Positions 11,901-23,089 of a stretch of DNA of 64,000 nucleotides are shown here, one piece after another; within the stretch, counting starts at the first letter, position 1; the number at the start of each line of letters is the position of its first letter. The stretch lies in assembly GCA_963576785.1 (NCBI GenBank), contig OY756140.1, positions 1,178,001-1,242,000 of the forward strand. The letters are read 5' to 3'. Under the pieces are notes generated by a model that saw only the letters and a program-made list of their open reading frames with translations, was not told the DNA's origin and ran no database searches. The translations under genes and the position numbers were made by a program. The DNA comes from Chlorophyllum brunneum. Lineage: Eukaryota > Basidiomycota > Agaricomycetes > Agaricales > Agaricaceae.

Positions 11901-12633
11901 GAATACTTGAGACGTGCACCAAACCTGAGGGACTGTCAGTGCATCGCCCAAAGGGAGAGAGGAAATCCTCACCTTCAACTCGCCCAACAACACCTTCTAA
12001 CGCAACGAATGCCCCAAAATCTTTTAAGCCAACCACCTTCCCATCATAAATCTTGTACAAGACTGGTCGTTCATCCAGGCTGCGACCACCAGAACGCCCT
12101 CGCCTATCATCATATCTCCTCTCCCGTATGGGACTCGGACTTCGGTGTCTGGGCGATGGTGAACGTCTTCGCCTTTTCGGGGGTGGTTCGTCTTCCGTTG
12201 TGCTCGGTCTTTTGACCCCATTCACAATATCCCCCAGTTCCTTCAGGAATACATCGTCTGGTACCGCCGCTGGGGGATCCTGGTTTTTTAAGGCGAGACC
12301 AGGGAACATACGCTTTTTGCGCTCCGCCTCGTCTAGCTGTAGGTTGTCCTTCGCCTTGCCGTTCGCTTTAGACGACTTCTTTCGTTTCTTGTACTTCGGA
12401 TGCATGCTGAGAATGAGCCGATCCACGTTCTCCACAAAGGAATCCGAAAACCGGGCCTCCAATTCCTGCAGCTTTTCCTTGAAGATTGACAAATTCCCGT
12501 TGCATCCTTCGTGCAGGGCAATGAGGAACTCAGCGAGTACCTTATCGTCAAGGTTAAGGTGGTTCACGAGCTCCTGGCTGATTTTGGCGACTAAGGAGAG
12601 AAATTCCAAATTGTAGAGGTCATCGTTGGCCAT
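8907..12633 (-). CDS. PRP22: Pre-mRNA-splicing DEAH-box ATPase Prp22 (DHX8)
   Basis: DEAH-box ATPase that releases spliced mRNA from the spliceosome and proofreads exon ligation. Order seen: the N-terminal Prp22 region ([20 protein letters not shown]), an Arg/Ser-rich linker, an S1 RNA-binding domain ([16 protein letters not shown], then [10 protein letters not shown] across an intron near 11933-11972), and the helicase core with [49 protein letters not shown] and [20 protein letters not shown]. The HA2 and OB-fold end carries [20 protein letters not shown]. Introns such as 9391-9440 restore frame. The start at 12633 ([11 protein letters not shown]) fits the family better than an upstream in-frame ATG. 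All motifs are intact. Confidence 0.96.
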
Positions 12634-12753
12634 AGTGGGAGGAGTTAACTCAGTAACCTCCCAAACGCGAAGACTATGCTGAATCATTGATTACGTCAGC
12701 AACAGGGCCTCCGAGATGGCTGTGCTTCTGGTTTTCTCTTGCACTCCTGTGAC
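12634..12753. promoter_or_regulatory. Compact bidirectional promoter between two RNA helicase genes
   Basis: Only 120 bp separate the ATG of Prp22 (minus) from that of the DHX29-like helicase (plus). No TATA box is apparent. Both promoters and both leaders must be compressed into this space or extend into the opposing gene. Confidence 0.6.
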
Positions 12754-15700
12754 ATGCCACCAAGGCGAGGCATCGTCAAATCCGGAAACGCAGGGAACTC
12801 GTCAAAAGCTCAAAAACCCACGGAACTAAGTGGGCCAAAAGCCGAAAGCGAAAAACCCCTGTTTCCACCGGGATCAAAATATCCTCTCAATTTACTCCAC
12901 GAGAGGTATGGTCATTTATGATGACGAAATTTTCTAAAGATGCTATGTCATCTTCCGAAGATGCCAGAAACAAGATTGGGACAAGCCAGTTGTTGAGACC
13001 GTACCTCTTTGTTTGTTCTGTCGATTTTCGAAACTCACACTCTCGACCAGCCACGCCATGGAGAGCAAGGGTATTCTTTCGTGGTGACTCTCGCGAAGAT
13101 CAATAAGAAGACGTCGGAACGGGAGACAGTACGACTCTCACCACATCCACCCTACTGTCGACCATCAGTTTTAGAAGCACGACATTGGGGTGCAACATAT
13201 GCTCTTTACCGCGTTCGTGACGGTGCCTTTCGATCATCAGGTCTCGATATTCAAGATGTGCATTCTACTAGTTCTGCAATGGGATTCAGCTTAACCTCGT
13301 TCTACCGCCTGGACCTAGAGATTACTGGAATGTGTTAGCTGCTGAACAAAAAGCCGCTCCTGAACATCTACTTTGGATGTATGCAGCCGATCCGTTTGCT
13401 GCTGTGCAAGAAGTCAAGGAGCGCCAGCAAAAAGCTGCCCAGAAGCGAGAGGCTGCCAATCGGCCCCACAAAAACAAGTCTAGTTCGGTTTCCAACCTGT
13501 ATAATGACAGCCCAGAAGTTAAAATGGCTACCATGCTCAGGGAAAGGGTCGAAGAAGCGATCAAGGAGGTGAGTTCATTAATTGCTTCAGCACCTATGCA
13601 AGATACCGATTCACCGCAAGGGGTTTGCTTTGTACGGTGATGATGCAACCTTGGTTCCAGAAGAGCAAGCGATTTCGCAAGCATTAGCTCAGCTTGCAGC
13701 TCTCGGCTTTAAGGAGTCTCATATTAAGAAGGCGGCCTCATTCCTATCCCAGCCGTCGCCTTTACTAGGAAAACTCCTGGAAACGTTACCCGCTCCGAAG
13801 GCAGCAACAGAATATCTTCTTCTCCATGTTCCCGAGTGTGATTTGCCCTCCCGATTTCTTCCGGCCGCTAATTCTTCCAGCCCATTTATCTCCTCTACTC
13901 ATTCTGGGACAAGTGATGTAAAGAAGAGGTGGATTGAAGATAAAGCCGTCAAAGAGGCCGGTTGGCCAATTCATATTGTCCAAGAGTTCACCAGAGATCC
14001 TGCTGTTTTGGACGACTGGCCTTTGCTAATGGTGAAGCTGGGAGAGAGACTTACTGGTATCGAATCCAAGGATTTAGGTCAGGACTTACAGCCGTTCGTC
14101 TTGAATGAGGACGAACTTCGATGCCTAGGCGCGAAACTTCAAGATGTTGGGCATTATGTCTTACCGTCGCTCATGGCCCCTTTGACTCTCCACATCTTCT
14201 TCAATTGTTCTAAACGATATCCCCGCCCTTATTTTGTACCCATGTTTATCGCATCCAAGAGTGCAGCGCCCTATGTGCGCCTGCACATCCTGTCTTGCAT
14301 CCTGTCAGCGCTCAACCGTATCCCAGACTCAAAAGAGCCAGAGGAAACCTTCGGATTGATCCTATTGAGGATTATGGACGAGGAGTGGGCACGCTTTGAA
14401 GATGATGGGCCGCCCGATATATCTACTGTGATGGCCGGAATCTTACCAGAACACAAAAAAATCGATGTGCCGGCGACGGTGCGACCCAGGAAAGCGGAGA
14501 AGGAGCCCAGGTTGATAACCCGACCTTCGCCCAACTTACTGACCAATATGCCAAAGCAAAAACCCAAGGTCGGCTAGTAAAATTAAGCAACCCGAACTAC
14601 TGTACTAACTTATTTCAGAACATACCTACTCTGATCAGCGAAGGACGTAGGCTATTACCCGCCTTCAAGGCAAGGACGAATTTTCTCGATATCTTGTCAA
14701 AGAACAGGGCCGTTGTTGTCGTTGGAGAAACTGGTATGGTTTCCTTCCCTACGCGGAGTCAGTTTTCTCATTGTCTACAGGTAGTGGAAAAACTACTCAA
14801 CGTGCGCCACCCTTTGCATTAGTGAATCTTCCTAATCGTTAACCAGTGCCACAATATATTCTCGAGTCCTTTGAAGAATCCACACAGCAAACCCAAGCTC
14901 CTTATATTGTCGTCACCCAACCTCGACGGATCTCCGCCATTTCCGTAGCAAATCGCGTCTCTTGCGAGCGAGGAAACGACGGGACCGTGGGCTACGCCGT
15001 CAGGGGGAAAAGCAAACAAGAGAAATCGACACGGCTCCTTTTCTGTACAACTGGTGTTATCCTCCGACGTTTGAGTAACGGTGATCGACTGCAAAATGTA
15101 TCTCATGTTGTCGTCGACGAGGTGAATCCTTCGATACCTAGAGCGATTAAAAGCTAATATATCCTTCAGGTACATGAACGTTCACTTGATGGCGATTTTC
15201 TTCTACTTGCTCTCAAACAACTTTTGCGGAATCATTCCAAGCTCAAGATTGTTCTGATGTCCGCGACAATCAACCACGAAGTGTTTGCTATGTACTTCGA
15301 TGGGGCGCCTGTTCTGACGATTCAAGGTATCACACATCCCGTCACAGACAGGTAAGTCTTGTGAAAGTGTGGTCCGGGTGACAAACCACGATTTCAATCA
15401 GATATCTCGAAGATGTTATCCCAACCATTGGTTACACCCCGGCTCCCCTCAATCAGCAGAAACAACTAGACGATAAACAAATCCAAAGATTGGAGAAGTT
15501 GCGATCTTATTATGGGAACGACTTGAACGAGAACTCACTGGCTGCTGTCCATAGCGTAGCAAGTTCTGGAAACATCGATTACCAGGTTCTTCCACTGTCA
15601 TTCCTAAATGCTGACTATGGGGCACTGATCATCTCCTTAGCTTATTGCTTCTCTAGTAGCCTATATCGTTGAAAAACACAAGACGGCTGGGATCCTGGTA

Positions 15701-17654
15701 TTCCTTCCGGGCATCAATGAAATAAGGCGTTGTATGGATGCCATCAGCTCTTGTTTGAGCGCCGAAATAGCCGAAGTTCTTCCTCTACATGCCAATTTGC
15801 CCATCGAAGACCAGAATCGTGTCTTCAATAAAACATCGAAATGGAAGATCATTGCCGCTACGAACGTGGCCGAGGTGGGTCCCTCCGATTTCAGTTTCGC
15901 CTCCCGTACCTAGATACACTGCAGACTTCAGTGACGATCGAGGACATCGTCTACGTTATCGATTCCGGCAGAGTTAAGGAAACTCGATATGTACCGGAAA
16001 CGGACCTTACCCGTCTAGAAGAGGTATTAGTCACACGCGCTGCGGCGAGACAACGGAGGGGTCGAGCAGGGCGTATGCAGCCTGGGTTTTGCTATAAACT
16101 GTACACGAGACACACGGAGAAGGTGACTATGGAAGAGTTCCCAAAACCAGAGATCCTGCGTGTTCCACTTGAACAAGTGTTACTATCGGCCAAGGTAATG
16201 GACGAGGAAGGAGATGTCAAAGTAAGCTTCATCTCCGACCTGCACCACCACCTACGTTAATTAATTTCATGTCATTCAGCAACTCTTGAAACAAGTTATT
16301 GACCCTCCTGAATTTGAGACTGTCGACAGGGCGTGGCAATCACTACAAGACCTAGGTGCAATTGACTCACAAGATAAGTTGACGCCTCTAGGAAGGCATA
16401 TGGTGGGCCGTTCTTTCTCTGTTCTAGATAGGCGTTCATCCTGCTGTAGGCAATGATCCCCCTCGATCTTCGACTTGCGAAGGTATGAATGACTCTGATC
16501 AGCATAGGTTGCCAGTAGCTCAAATGGGGCAACAGATGCTTGTTCTTGGAACTATTTTCCATTGCTTGAATCCTATTCTGAGCATTACCAGCCTGTTGTC
16601 CTCCAGACCTCTTTTCTTGAGCACGGACCCAGACAAACGAGATGAGGCGCTACGGTCCGTCATCCACACATACAAATCTCCAGCGTTCTCAGTAGGCGCA
16701 TTTACAGTGCAAGGGAGAAGTTCATTACCCAAAACAGTGATCTATTGACTTGTCTTGAAGCCTTCAAGCAATGCCAAATACTCAGGGGTCAGGGCAACAA
16801 CTTGAAGTCCTTCTGCAGAGAGGTAAACACAACTGCAAGAACCACTCAGGGCAAGGAAGCTGATGAATACCTCTCAGAACTTCATATCCATGACCGCTCT
16901 GCAGGAGATTCTCGCCTTGCGCAGAGAATTCTGTGCAGCGCTAGAAGACCGAGGATTTATCCCTCCTCAATGCGATCCTATGGACACTACCATGAACACA
17001 AATAGCGAGAACCTCAACCTCTTGAAAGCTATTATGCTAGGTGGACTATGGCCTCGTGTGGCGCGTGTGCATTTACCGAAATCAGCCATCAAATTCGACA
17101 AAATACAGGCTGGGACCATTCAAAGGCATAACACTGCCAAAGAGTTCAAGATGTTTGACTTGAGAGAGGCAAGGGTGTTCATTCATCCTGGCAGCGTGAT
17201 GTTCGGATGTGCATCCTGGAAATCACCTTTCTTGGTCTACTTCCACAAATACCAAAGCTCCAAGGTCTTCCTAAAGGATGCCACCGAAGTGAGGCTCAGG
17301 GCCCAGAAAACCTAATAGCTTCTGACTTATTTTAGGTGCCCATGTACGCACTACTATTGTTTGGCGGTCCTATATCCGTCGACCACGTTAAAGGAGGGTT
17401 GACTATTGGGAAAAAAGAAATGTTTGTCAGGCTAAAATCATGGCCACGGATCGGGGTATTGGTTAATCAACTACGGTATGCAAATACTACTCAAGGCAAA
17501 CTTGTTCTGATCGTCGTGTGATAGACAACTCCTTGACCTCTTGTTGACCTCCTGCATCGAAGATGGTTCCAGCCTTAGCGAAACTCAGAACCACCCTGTA
17601 ATACAGGCAATGCTCAACCTCCTTGCTCAGGACGGAATGCCTGGGCAGGATTAG
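12754..17654 (+). CDS. DExH-box RNA helicase of the DHX29/DHX57/YLR419w group
   Basis: Large DExH-box helicase; relatives include the translation-initiation helicase DHX29 and yeast YLR419w. Order: a basic N-terminus (MPPRRGIVKSGN), the conserved region CQKQDWDKPVVET, ARHWGATYALYR and NGIQLNLVLPPGPRDYW, a UBA-like helix block (LAQLAALGFKESHIKKAASF), an RWD-like domain (YVLPSLMAPLTLHIFFNCSK to LHILSCILSAL), then [25 protein letters not shown], the box DEVHERSLDGDFLL split by an intron at about 15122-15170, [30 protein letters not shown] and QRRGRAGRMQPGFCYKLYT, and a C-terminal OB-fold ending at 17654. Many short introns must be removed. The UBA plus RWD architecture is shared by DHX29 and DHX57, so I leave the symbol blank. 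Confidence 0.9.
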
Positions 17655-17670
17655 AGTACATGGATTGAGT

Positions 17671-18072
17671 CTATAGAATGGATACTCCGACTGAAAGACT
17701 ACAATTGTAGTTTTGAGGTTGTTTGAGATTGCGATTTAGAGACTTCGTTTCCGTGAGGGTCATTGCCGCCGAGATGTCACCCAAAGATACAAAGAAGGTA
17801 CCCCCTATCGTCAGGCTGATCTGCCACTTTGACATGTACACGGTCGCTTCACCACTGACGACAGGCGTTGAGGCGCTGAAGGTTTGAGCGATGGGAAAAA
17901 CCAGAGCATTGAGAGCACAACACCCTGTATCCCCCTCCCGTTGGATCTTCACTCGGTGGGCAAGGCAAGTGGCTCCGCCTACACACCTAAATCACTGGAT
18001 ATAAGTGGTCGAGTGCGCCAACAATCTAACACCACCAGACAGCAGCTGTTTCTTCAAAACGATCGTATCTGA
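17671..18072 (-). CDS. Doubtful small hypothetical protein
   Basis: A minus-strand ATG at 18072 opens MSDTIVLKKQLLSGG, and a separate open stretch ends at 17671 with VSGEATVYMSKWQISLTIGG and a hydrophobic run. I could not find introns that join the two with frame kept. It sits between the 3' end of the helicase and that of the nicotinamidase. No family is recognised. It may be a short lineage-specific gene or chance. Confidence 0.2.
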
Positions 18073-18259
18073 CATGGCTAATACAGACAGGTACAACAGC
18101 GTATAAAATAGGAGTGTTGAGTTCCTGATGTAGTCGTTGAGGCGAGTCTAATACATATCGATAGACCTATTAATAGCCGCCCGCCCGACCCTCACGTCCA
18201 CGCATGTGTTGTATTACTAGCACACTTTCAGCCGCCCCTACAAACTAGACGCGAAGCAC

Positions 18260-19027
18260 TCACGTTCGATCCCTAGGATATCCTTGAAGCTCTGCCTTCA
18301 CCTCCTCCAGCCTCGTGAACTTGACGCCTTTTCTCTCCATCTCTTCCCAAGCCAGGGTACCCGACGATATACTCTTGACAGCATCTGTGACGACCCAGGT
18401 TTTGTACCCATAATCTATGGAATCCTTGGCCGTATACTTGACGCAAAAATCGCCCGCAAGTCCGCAAAAGTAGACATCAGTCGCTCCGACCTCTTTCAAC
18501 AACGTCGACAGCTCTGTCTCGCCTCTTCCCCATATGTCACGAAACGCCGAGTACGATTCGATACTCGGGTGTGTGCCTTTATGGACAGTTATGTCGAACT
18601 TATCTGATAGCACACCGGGGGCGAAATCCGCGCCTTCAGTATGCGCGACGCAGTGGATGGGCCACAAGGTTTGCTCTATCCCCAGTGCCTTCACCTCATC
18701 CTCGGGGTGATAGATGCTTATAGTCGTAAACTCCGACATCTGGTGCGTCTTTGCGAATGAGATGTGGTTATTGGGGTGGAAGTCTTTTGTCGCAATCTTG
18801 GATTTGAAAGGTAAATCTATCAGAGCATTGACGGTAGGGATAATTGCCTCCGCTTCGGGAACGGCGAGCGACCCGGATACGAAGTCGTTCTGCATATCAA
18901 TGACGACCAAGGCCGGGACATAGTCACTTGGTTCGACTGTGATGGTCGGCAACGTATTGTTGCAAGAGGTAGACTGATCTTGCGTGGAAGACATTAGCAT
19001 GGCGGTCCTGAGACCTGAATTACACAT
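18260..19027 (-). CDS. PNC1: Nicotinamidase (isochorismatase superfamily)
   Basis: Hydrolyses nicotinamide to nicotinate in NAD+ salvage and thereby relieves sirtuin inhibition. It is a single uninterrupted frame, unusual in this window. The catalytic triad is visible: Asp in ALVVIDMQNDF, Lys in VHKGTHPSIESYSAF and nucleophile Cys in FCGLAGDFCVKYTA. Metal ligands are in TKDFHPNNHISFA. I chose the ATG at 19027; in-frame ATGs at 19000 and 18994 are equally possible, and the first 30 or so residues are not conserved. The C-terminus ends GYPRDRT. Confidence 0.94.
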   Translation of the reverse strand: MCNSGLRTAMLMSSTQDQSTSCNNTLPTITVEPSDYVPALVVIDMQNDFVSGSLAVPEAEAIIPTVNALIDLPFKSKIATKDFHPNNHISFAKTHQMSEFTTISIYHPEDEVKALGIEQTLWPIHCVAHTEGADFAPGVLSDKFDITVHKGTHPSIESYSAFRDIWGRGETELSTLLKEVGATDVYFCGLAGDFCVKYTAKDSIDYGYKTWVVTDAVKSISSGTLAWEEMERKGVKFTRLEEVKAELQGYPRDRT

Positions 19028-19236
19028 TTGAGGAGTAATCACATGATCTGTAGTAATAAAAGACTATAGCATCCAAGATACGCTACTGTTCCCATGATAC
19101 TGGAGAAACATGAGTAACTCATTGCTGGAAATAACGGAGGTGGGCTCACAATAGCTGCAATAATTATATCTGTGTACATAGGCTACCCTGATTTTGACCT
19201 GGTAGATATGATACCAACCCATGCATCCTGGCCTTG

Positions 19237-20377
19237 CTAACTCTTGAGCTCCCTTCCGCTCCTTCCGCTCCTCGATGAAGGAGTAAGGGCCTGGTCTATG
19301 GACGACCGTGACCCAGAGCATCCCACCCCAGGTGGAATGGGAGGACAAGCAAAGTAGGGTGCGTCATATGGTGATGTACGAAGCCTGGGAGTATAATTCG
19401 ATGGATCCGATAGCTTCCGAGCAAAAAGGGAAGAGCCCAGAGAACGATGGTTGCTAGCCGTTGGACTTGAAGATTGAGACTCTGTACAAGGTGGCCGAGA
19501 AAACCGAGAAGGAAAGGGTCGAGACGGGGATTTAGCATGCCAAGTATGAATCTCGGTATCACTTGTCGTAATCGAATTCGAACGTGAAGAGGGACGCCAG
19601 GGCGGGATAAAAGTTCTAGCTGCTTTTTTCTTTGGTGTCGTCGCGATGGTCATCGTATTCGTAGTTGTCGTATCCAGAGCTTGGAGTGATATAAGTTCAT
19701 ATTGCACAGGCCCAGAGTAACATTACTAACCGGAACATTCTTCAGGTAACGTGGACGGCAAAGAAAAACGATTTCTTTTGACTTGAAAGGGGGATTTCAC
19801 CTTGAGAAACAAGCGAGACGTTGAGCAGGATCTACGGGGGGGCTCCATTTTGGGCTCCGCTGGATCGAGAGTCAAGATGGGTGAAAAAGTGGGAGTCGAC
19901 AGCAGCGGCATCGACACAGTCAGAGGCGGCGAAACCGAGCCCGACGGGCATGGGTGCAAAAAATCGATGTCGGGCAGGGTGGATATGGAGGTTGTGAGTG
20001 ATTGCGCTCGCGTCTTATTTCGGCGTGTTGTCTGTGCCACCTCTGAATGGGTGGAATCGGCAAAGTTCACGCGACGAGAACGGTCTCGGTGATTGCCCTG
20101 AAACGGAGTAGACCCAAGCCCGAGATGGACAGCAGCGCGAAGAGATGTTTGGGTGGAATTCAGGGCTCCGGCCTCACAAGGAAGAAAGCGACGCTGTTCG
20201 TTGTCCATGGTTGCAAATCCTAGTACAGGGGTGGGCATGGCGACAATCATTGAGGCAAGCCAGCGAAGCCAAATGACAAGAATGCTCTAAAAGGTCTATT
20301 AGTACCCGGGCGAGGCTCTGAATTGACTTGCGCACCAAGCCAAACCCTAATGAGGCGACGGCGCGAGCGGAGAGCAT
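19237..20377 (-). CDS. Uncharacterised membrane-anchored disordered protein, family member A
   Basis: No known family recognised. Exons are 20336-20377, 19731-20286 and 19237-19679 (1041 nt, 346 aa), with introns 20287-20335 (phase 0) and 19680-19730 (phase 1). The N-terminus ASLGFGLSILVIWLRWLASM forms one hydrophobic segment; the remainder is Ser/Thr/Pro/Arg-rich and probably disordered. Near the C-terminus is LRTSPYDAPYFACPPIPPG. The gene at 46448-47589 has the same plan: a hydrophobic N-terminus with an intron after GYGL, the same intron phases, similar length (341 aa) and LRTQPYNAPYFVPPPVPP. I infer the two are paralogues. A likely role is as a membrane-tethered adaptor, but nothing in the sequence proves it. 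Confidence 0.7.
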
Positions 20378-20754
20378 GATCAAGACATTTCTTTCGACGT
20401 CAGACGTTGAAAAGGGCAAGGAATAGAGGGTCGAAATATGATCGTCACAGTCGTTTGTTGAAGCGAATGGAAGAGGGAGCGGGACGTGAAAGAAAAAGTG
20501 CTACAGGGACGGGTGTGTGGTAGCATTCTTGTCGGTGAGGAAGAGCGGACCCAAGCGGACTGGTCAGCCAGAGTGCGAGGCAGAAGGTAAGAGACGCAGA
20601 GTGAGCAGCTGAGCAAGGACACCCAAGCTGCTCATCGTTTCTGCAGAGCTGGACCACAGCCGACAGCGATGTTTCCCATTACGTCATCTCACAAAATGGT
20701 TCCATGTATTGGCAGTAACTAGCTAGGCATCATCGTACACTAGACTCGGGTCCG
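20378..20754. other. Intergenic region between membrane-family gene A and dioxygenase A
   Basis: Upstream region of the membrane-family gene and 3' flank of the first dioxygenase, 377 bp. No coding pattern or clear TATA element is visible. Confidence 0.4.
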
Positions 20755-21937
20755 TCACACGTTGACCTTCCTCTCGGGATTCACGCCAACGGCTGGAAAA
20801 TATCGTAAGGTTTGGGTCGAGGTATGTCCGACTTCGGGACGTACTGATATAACCAATCACACCCTCAGGCCAATCGTCATGGATAGACTCGATGCTGTCA
20901 TCGCATCTCAGTGGGGCTATCCCATTGCAAATTTAGTACTCTTGACTTACTCGACGATAGCATTGTAACCCCCACCACTTGCGGTCGCGTAGTTGGGATC
21001 TTGAGCGTTCAGAATCCGAGTGTGGGTGTTTTGGTCATAAGGCGAAGTCATCCCAACGACATCGGTCCAACGATCGGTAAAGAAGACCTGTCCAACATGC
21101 GAAACACTACCAGACATAGAGTCAGACGTATGGACCATGAGGTTGATATGGTTTGCCCCGTCGGAGGTGAAACCGGGGAAAATAGTTTGGAATTCGGCGA
21201 CGCCATTACTGGCGGACGTGAAGGCACCCCGTAAAAAACTGCCGTAGGCTCCGAGGGCGTTGGCTGGAAGTCCCATGGTTAACTGAACACCGACAACAAG
21301 AGCCGACTGCCTCATACTCACGCGACCAGACCTCAACCATAACGTCCGGCATCGGTTGACAGGTCGTTACATCCACCACCCCAACATCGAGAGTCACTTC
21401 CAGGCCACTTTTGAATATTGTTAAATACCACCCTCGGGGAAAATCAATAGAGACCCACCTCTGTCCGTCTCGCACATTCTGGCGCAAGGGCTGGTGGAAA
21501 TTTAGCGTAAGTATACTCAGAGTTTCAAGGATAGACCCATACAGGACTAGTATAATCCTCTGTGATGTTCCTTCAACATATTGAAATCAAATCCAAACGG
21601 TGGATCCGTACATACCAAGAGGTGTCTCTGGGGCTGCAACACAGGTCAGCTATTTCACATCGTTAGGCCGTTAATATTCCTGTGGCCTCCGTCAACCTAC
21701 AGCTTGGAGGTTGGTGTCAGATGCCCTCTTGGCGTGACCTCGCCTTTCCCTTCGAGCAAGGTTGAAGGAACCAATCTGGGCCGAGCAGTCCCTCGGGACA
21801 AGTGCGTTCGCATTATCCGTGGGGAGAGCTGTTGCAAAATTGGTTAAATCCCATGTAGGTGATCAGTTCAGAAGTCGGATGGTACCTGCAGTTGCGCCGC
21901 AGAAAACAGCGAGAGAAATCAAAGTCAGGAAACGCAT
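20755..21937 (-). CDS. Secreted intradiol ring-cleavage dioxygenase, copy A
   Basis: Non-haem Fe(III) enzyme family that opens catechol-type rings between the two hydroxyls; secreted members act on lignin-derived aromatics. A signal peptide (MRFLTLISLAVFCGATA) is followed by a propeptide-like region ALPTDNANALVPRDCS. The core shows LTCVAAPETPL, the micro-exon 21543-21559 encoding EDYTSP, then LEVTLDVGVVDVTTCQPMP, VEVWS, NALGAYGSFLRGAF and DGANHINLMVHTS. The last exons encode SIHDDWPEGVIGYITVG and end at 20755. The usual iron-binding H-x-H is H-I-N here. The gene is a tandem paralogue of the next one upstream, with the same exon plan. Confidence 0.9.
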
Positions 21938-22006
21938 TGTGTGTAGAAGAGAAGTGAGTGTTCGAACTTCGAGAGGACGTTGTCGGACTAACCATTGTAG
22001 TATGCG

Positions 22007-22014
22007 GTTTTATA
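22007..22014 (-). promoter_or_regulatory. TATA box of dioxygenase A
   Basis: The minus strand reads TATAAAAC about 70 bp upstream of the ATG at 21937. A matching element occurs at nearly the same distance upstream of copy B. Confidence 0.6.
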
Positions 22015-23089
22015 CATCTCCAGAAGCCCTTTCCATCCTTCAACTCTTTGAGGTTCATGCGACCCGAAACCCCACGGCAAAACAGCGAACAAGAAGTTTA
22101 TCCAGGCTTTCATGGCTAATTACTTTCTTGGCATCGACAACCAGAAGAGGCAACGTCAGCAAAGAAACCTGTCGTAAGATTCTTCTTGCAGGGCGACAGT
22201 ACAACAAGCGCACTAAGAATATGGGACCCGGCCGCGGTTTATCCTGTACTCTTCCGTACCCTATGTCATATAAACCTCAGTCGTGGGCTGAGAACCATGT
22301 TCTTCTACTAAAATGACGGCAATATTGAGTCCAGCGTGTAGCCTTCACTTCCTTTCAGGGAAACGAGTATTACTACCGTCGAGTCAGCGTGTAGAACAAC
22401 TTGCCTATCCAGGACTGATTGGTGAATGTGTGTGAGCCACCCAGGAGGAGACTGAGTCTTGAAAAGGTGACGACTATGCCTAGTTTGTCTCAATGATGAG
22501 CATATGATGGTACAGACACGGTAAAAGTGAATTTCTCGGTCGAATACGAAGGGAGTTGAAGGTGTACAGTCCTAAAATTAGAACATGTTTGCCAGCTATT
22601 CGGCCGACAACACAACGACCCTAAACCCTAAAACGTGCAGTTCGCTCAAATGAACATGTTGACATCCCTCAGGAACGATCACATAATACCCGACTACACA
22701 TTACCGTACCCAGTAGAAAGAGGGATGAGAGGAGGCTCGAAGCACCAATTGGCGGGATGATAGGGCAGTCAATCAGCCGTCGTCCATCATTAATCGGCGG
22801 TGGATTGCGTGGGAATAAGGATGTTCGGTCTCACAAGGAGAGAGAGCGAACACCCAATATGATGCGTCTTATTAGAGTATCATTGTACTTCCTGGCAATT
22901 TACTGCGCAATCTGACTGTCTTGAGTGAGTCTCTTACTTAGCTTACCAACGTCACAGTTGGCAGAATGGTCTCATTTATCCTTAAGCATAACAGGCGGGT
23001 TGTTCCATAATTCCAAATATATTTCAGGTTCTACTGCTACAGGTGCATGGCATTTAACAGGCTGGACCTTGGATTGCCGTCCGGCCATT
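22015..23089. other. Intergenic spacer between the tandem dioxygenase genes
   Basis: About 1.07 kb containing the upstream region of copy A and the 3' flank of copy B. No gene is recognised. A telomere-like CCCTAAACCCTAAA at 22619-22632 is only two units long. Confidence 0.45.

Noticed and set aside
12053..12616. 187-residue plus-strand open frame
   Set aside because: Antisense shadow of the Prp22 N-terminal exon, whose S1 and basic regions are clearly the coding strand.
22619..22633. Interstitial telomere-like sequence CCCTAAACCCTAAAA
   Set aside because: Only two units, of plant-type rather than the common fungal repeat, in plain intergenic DNA; chance is a sufficient explanation.
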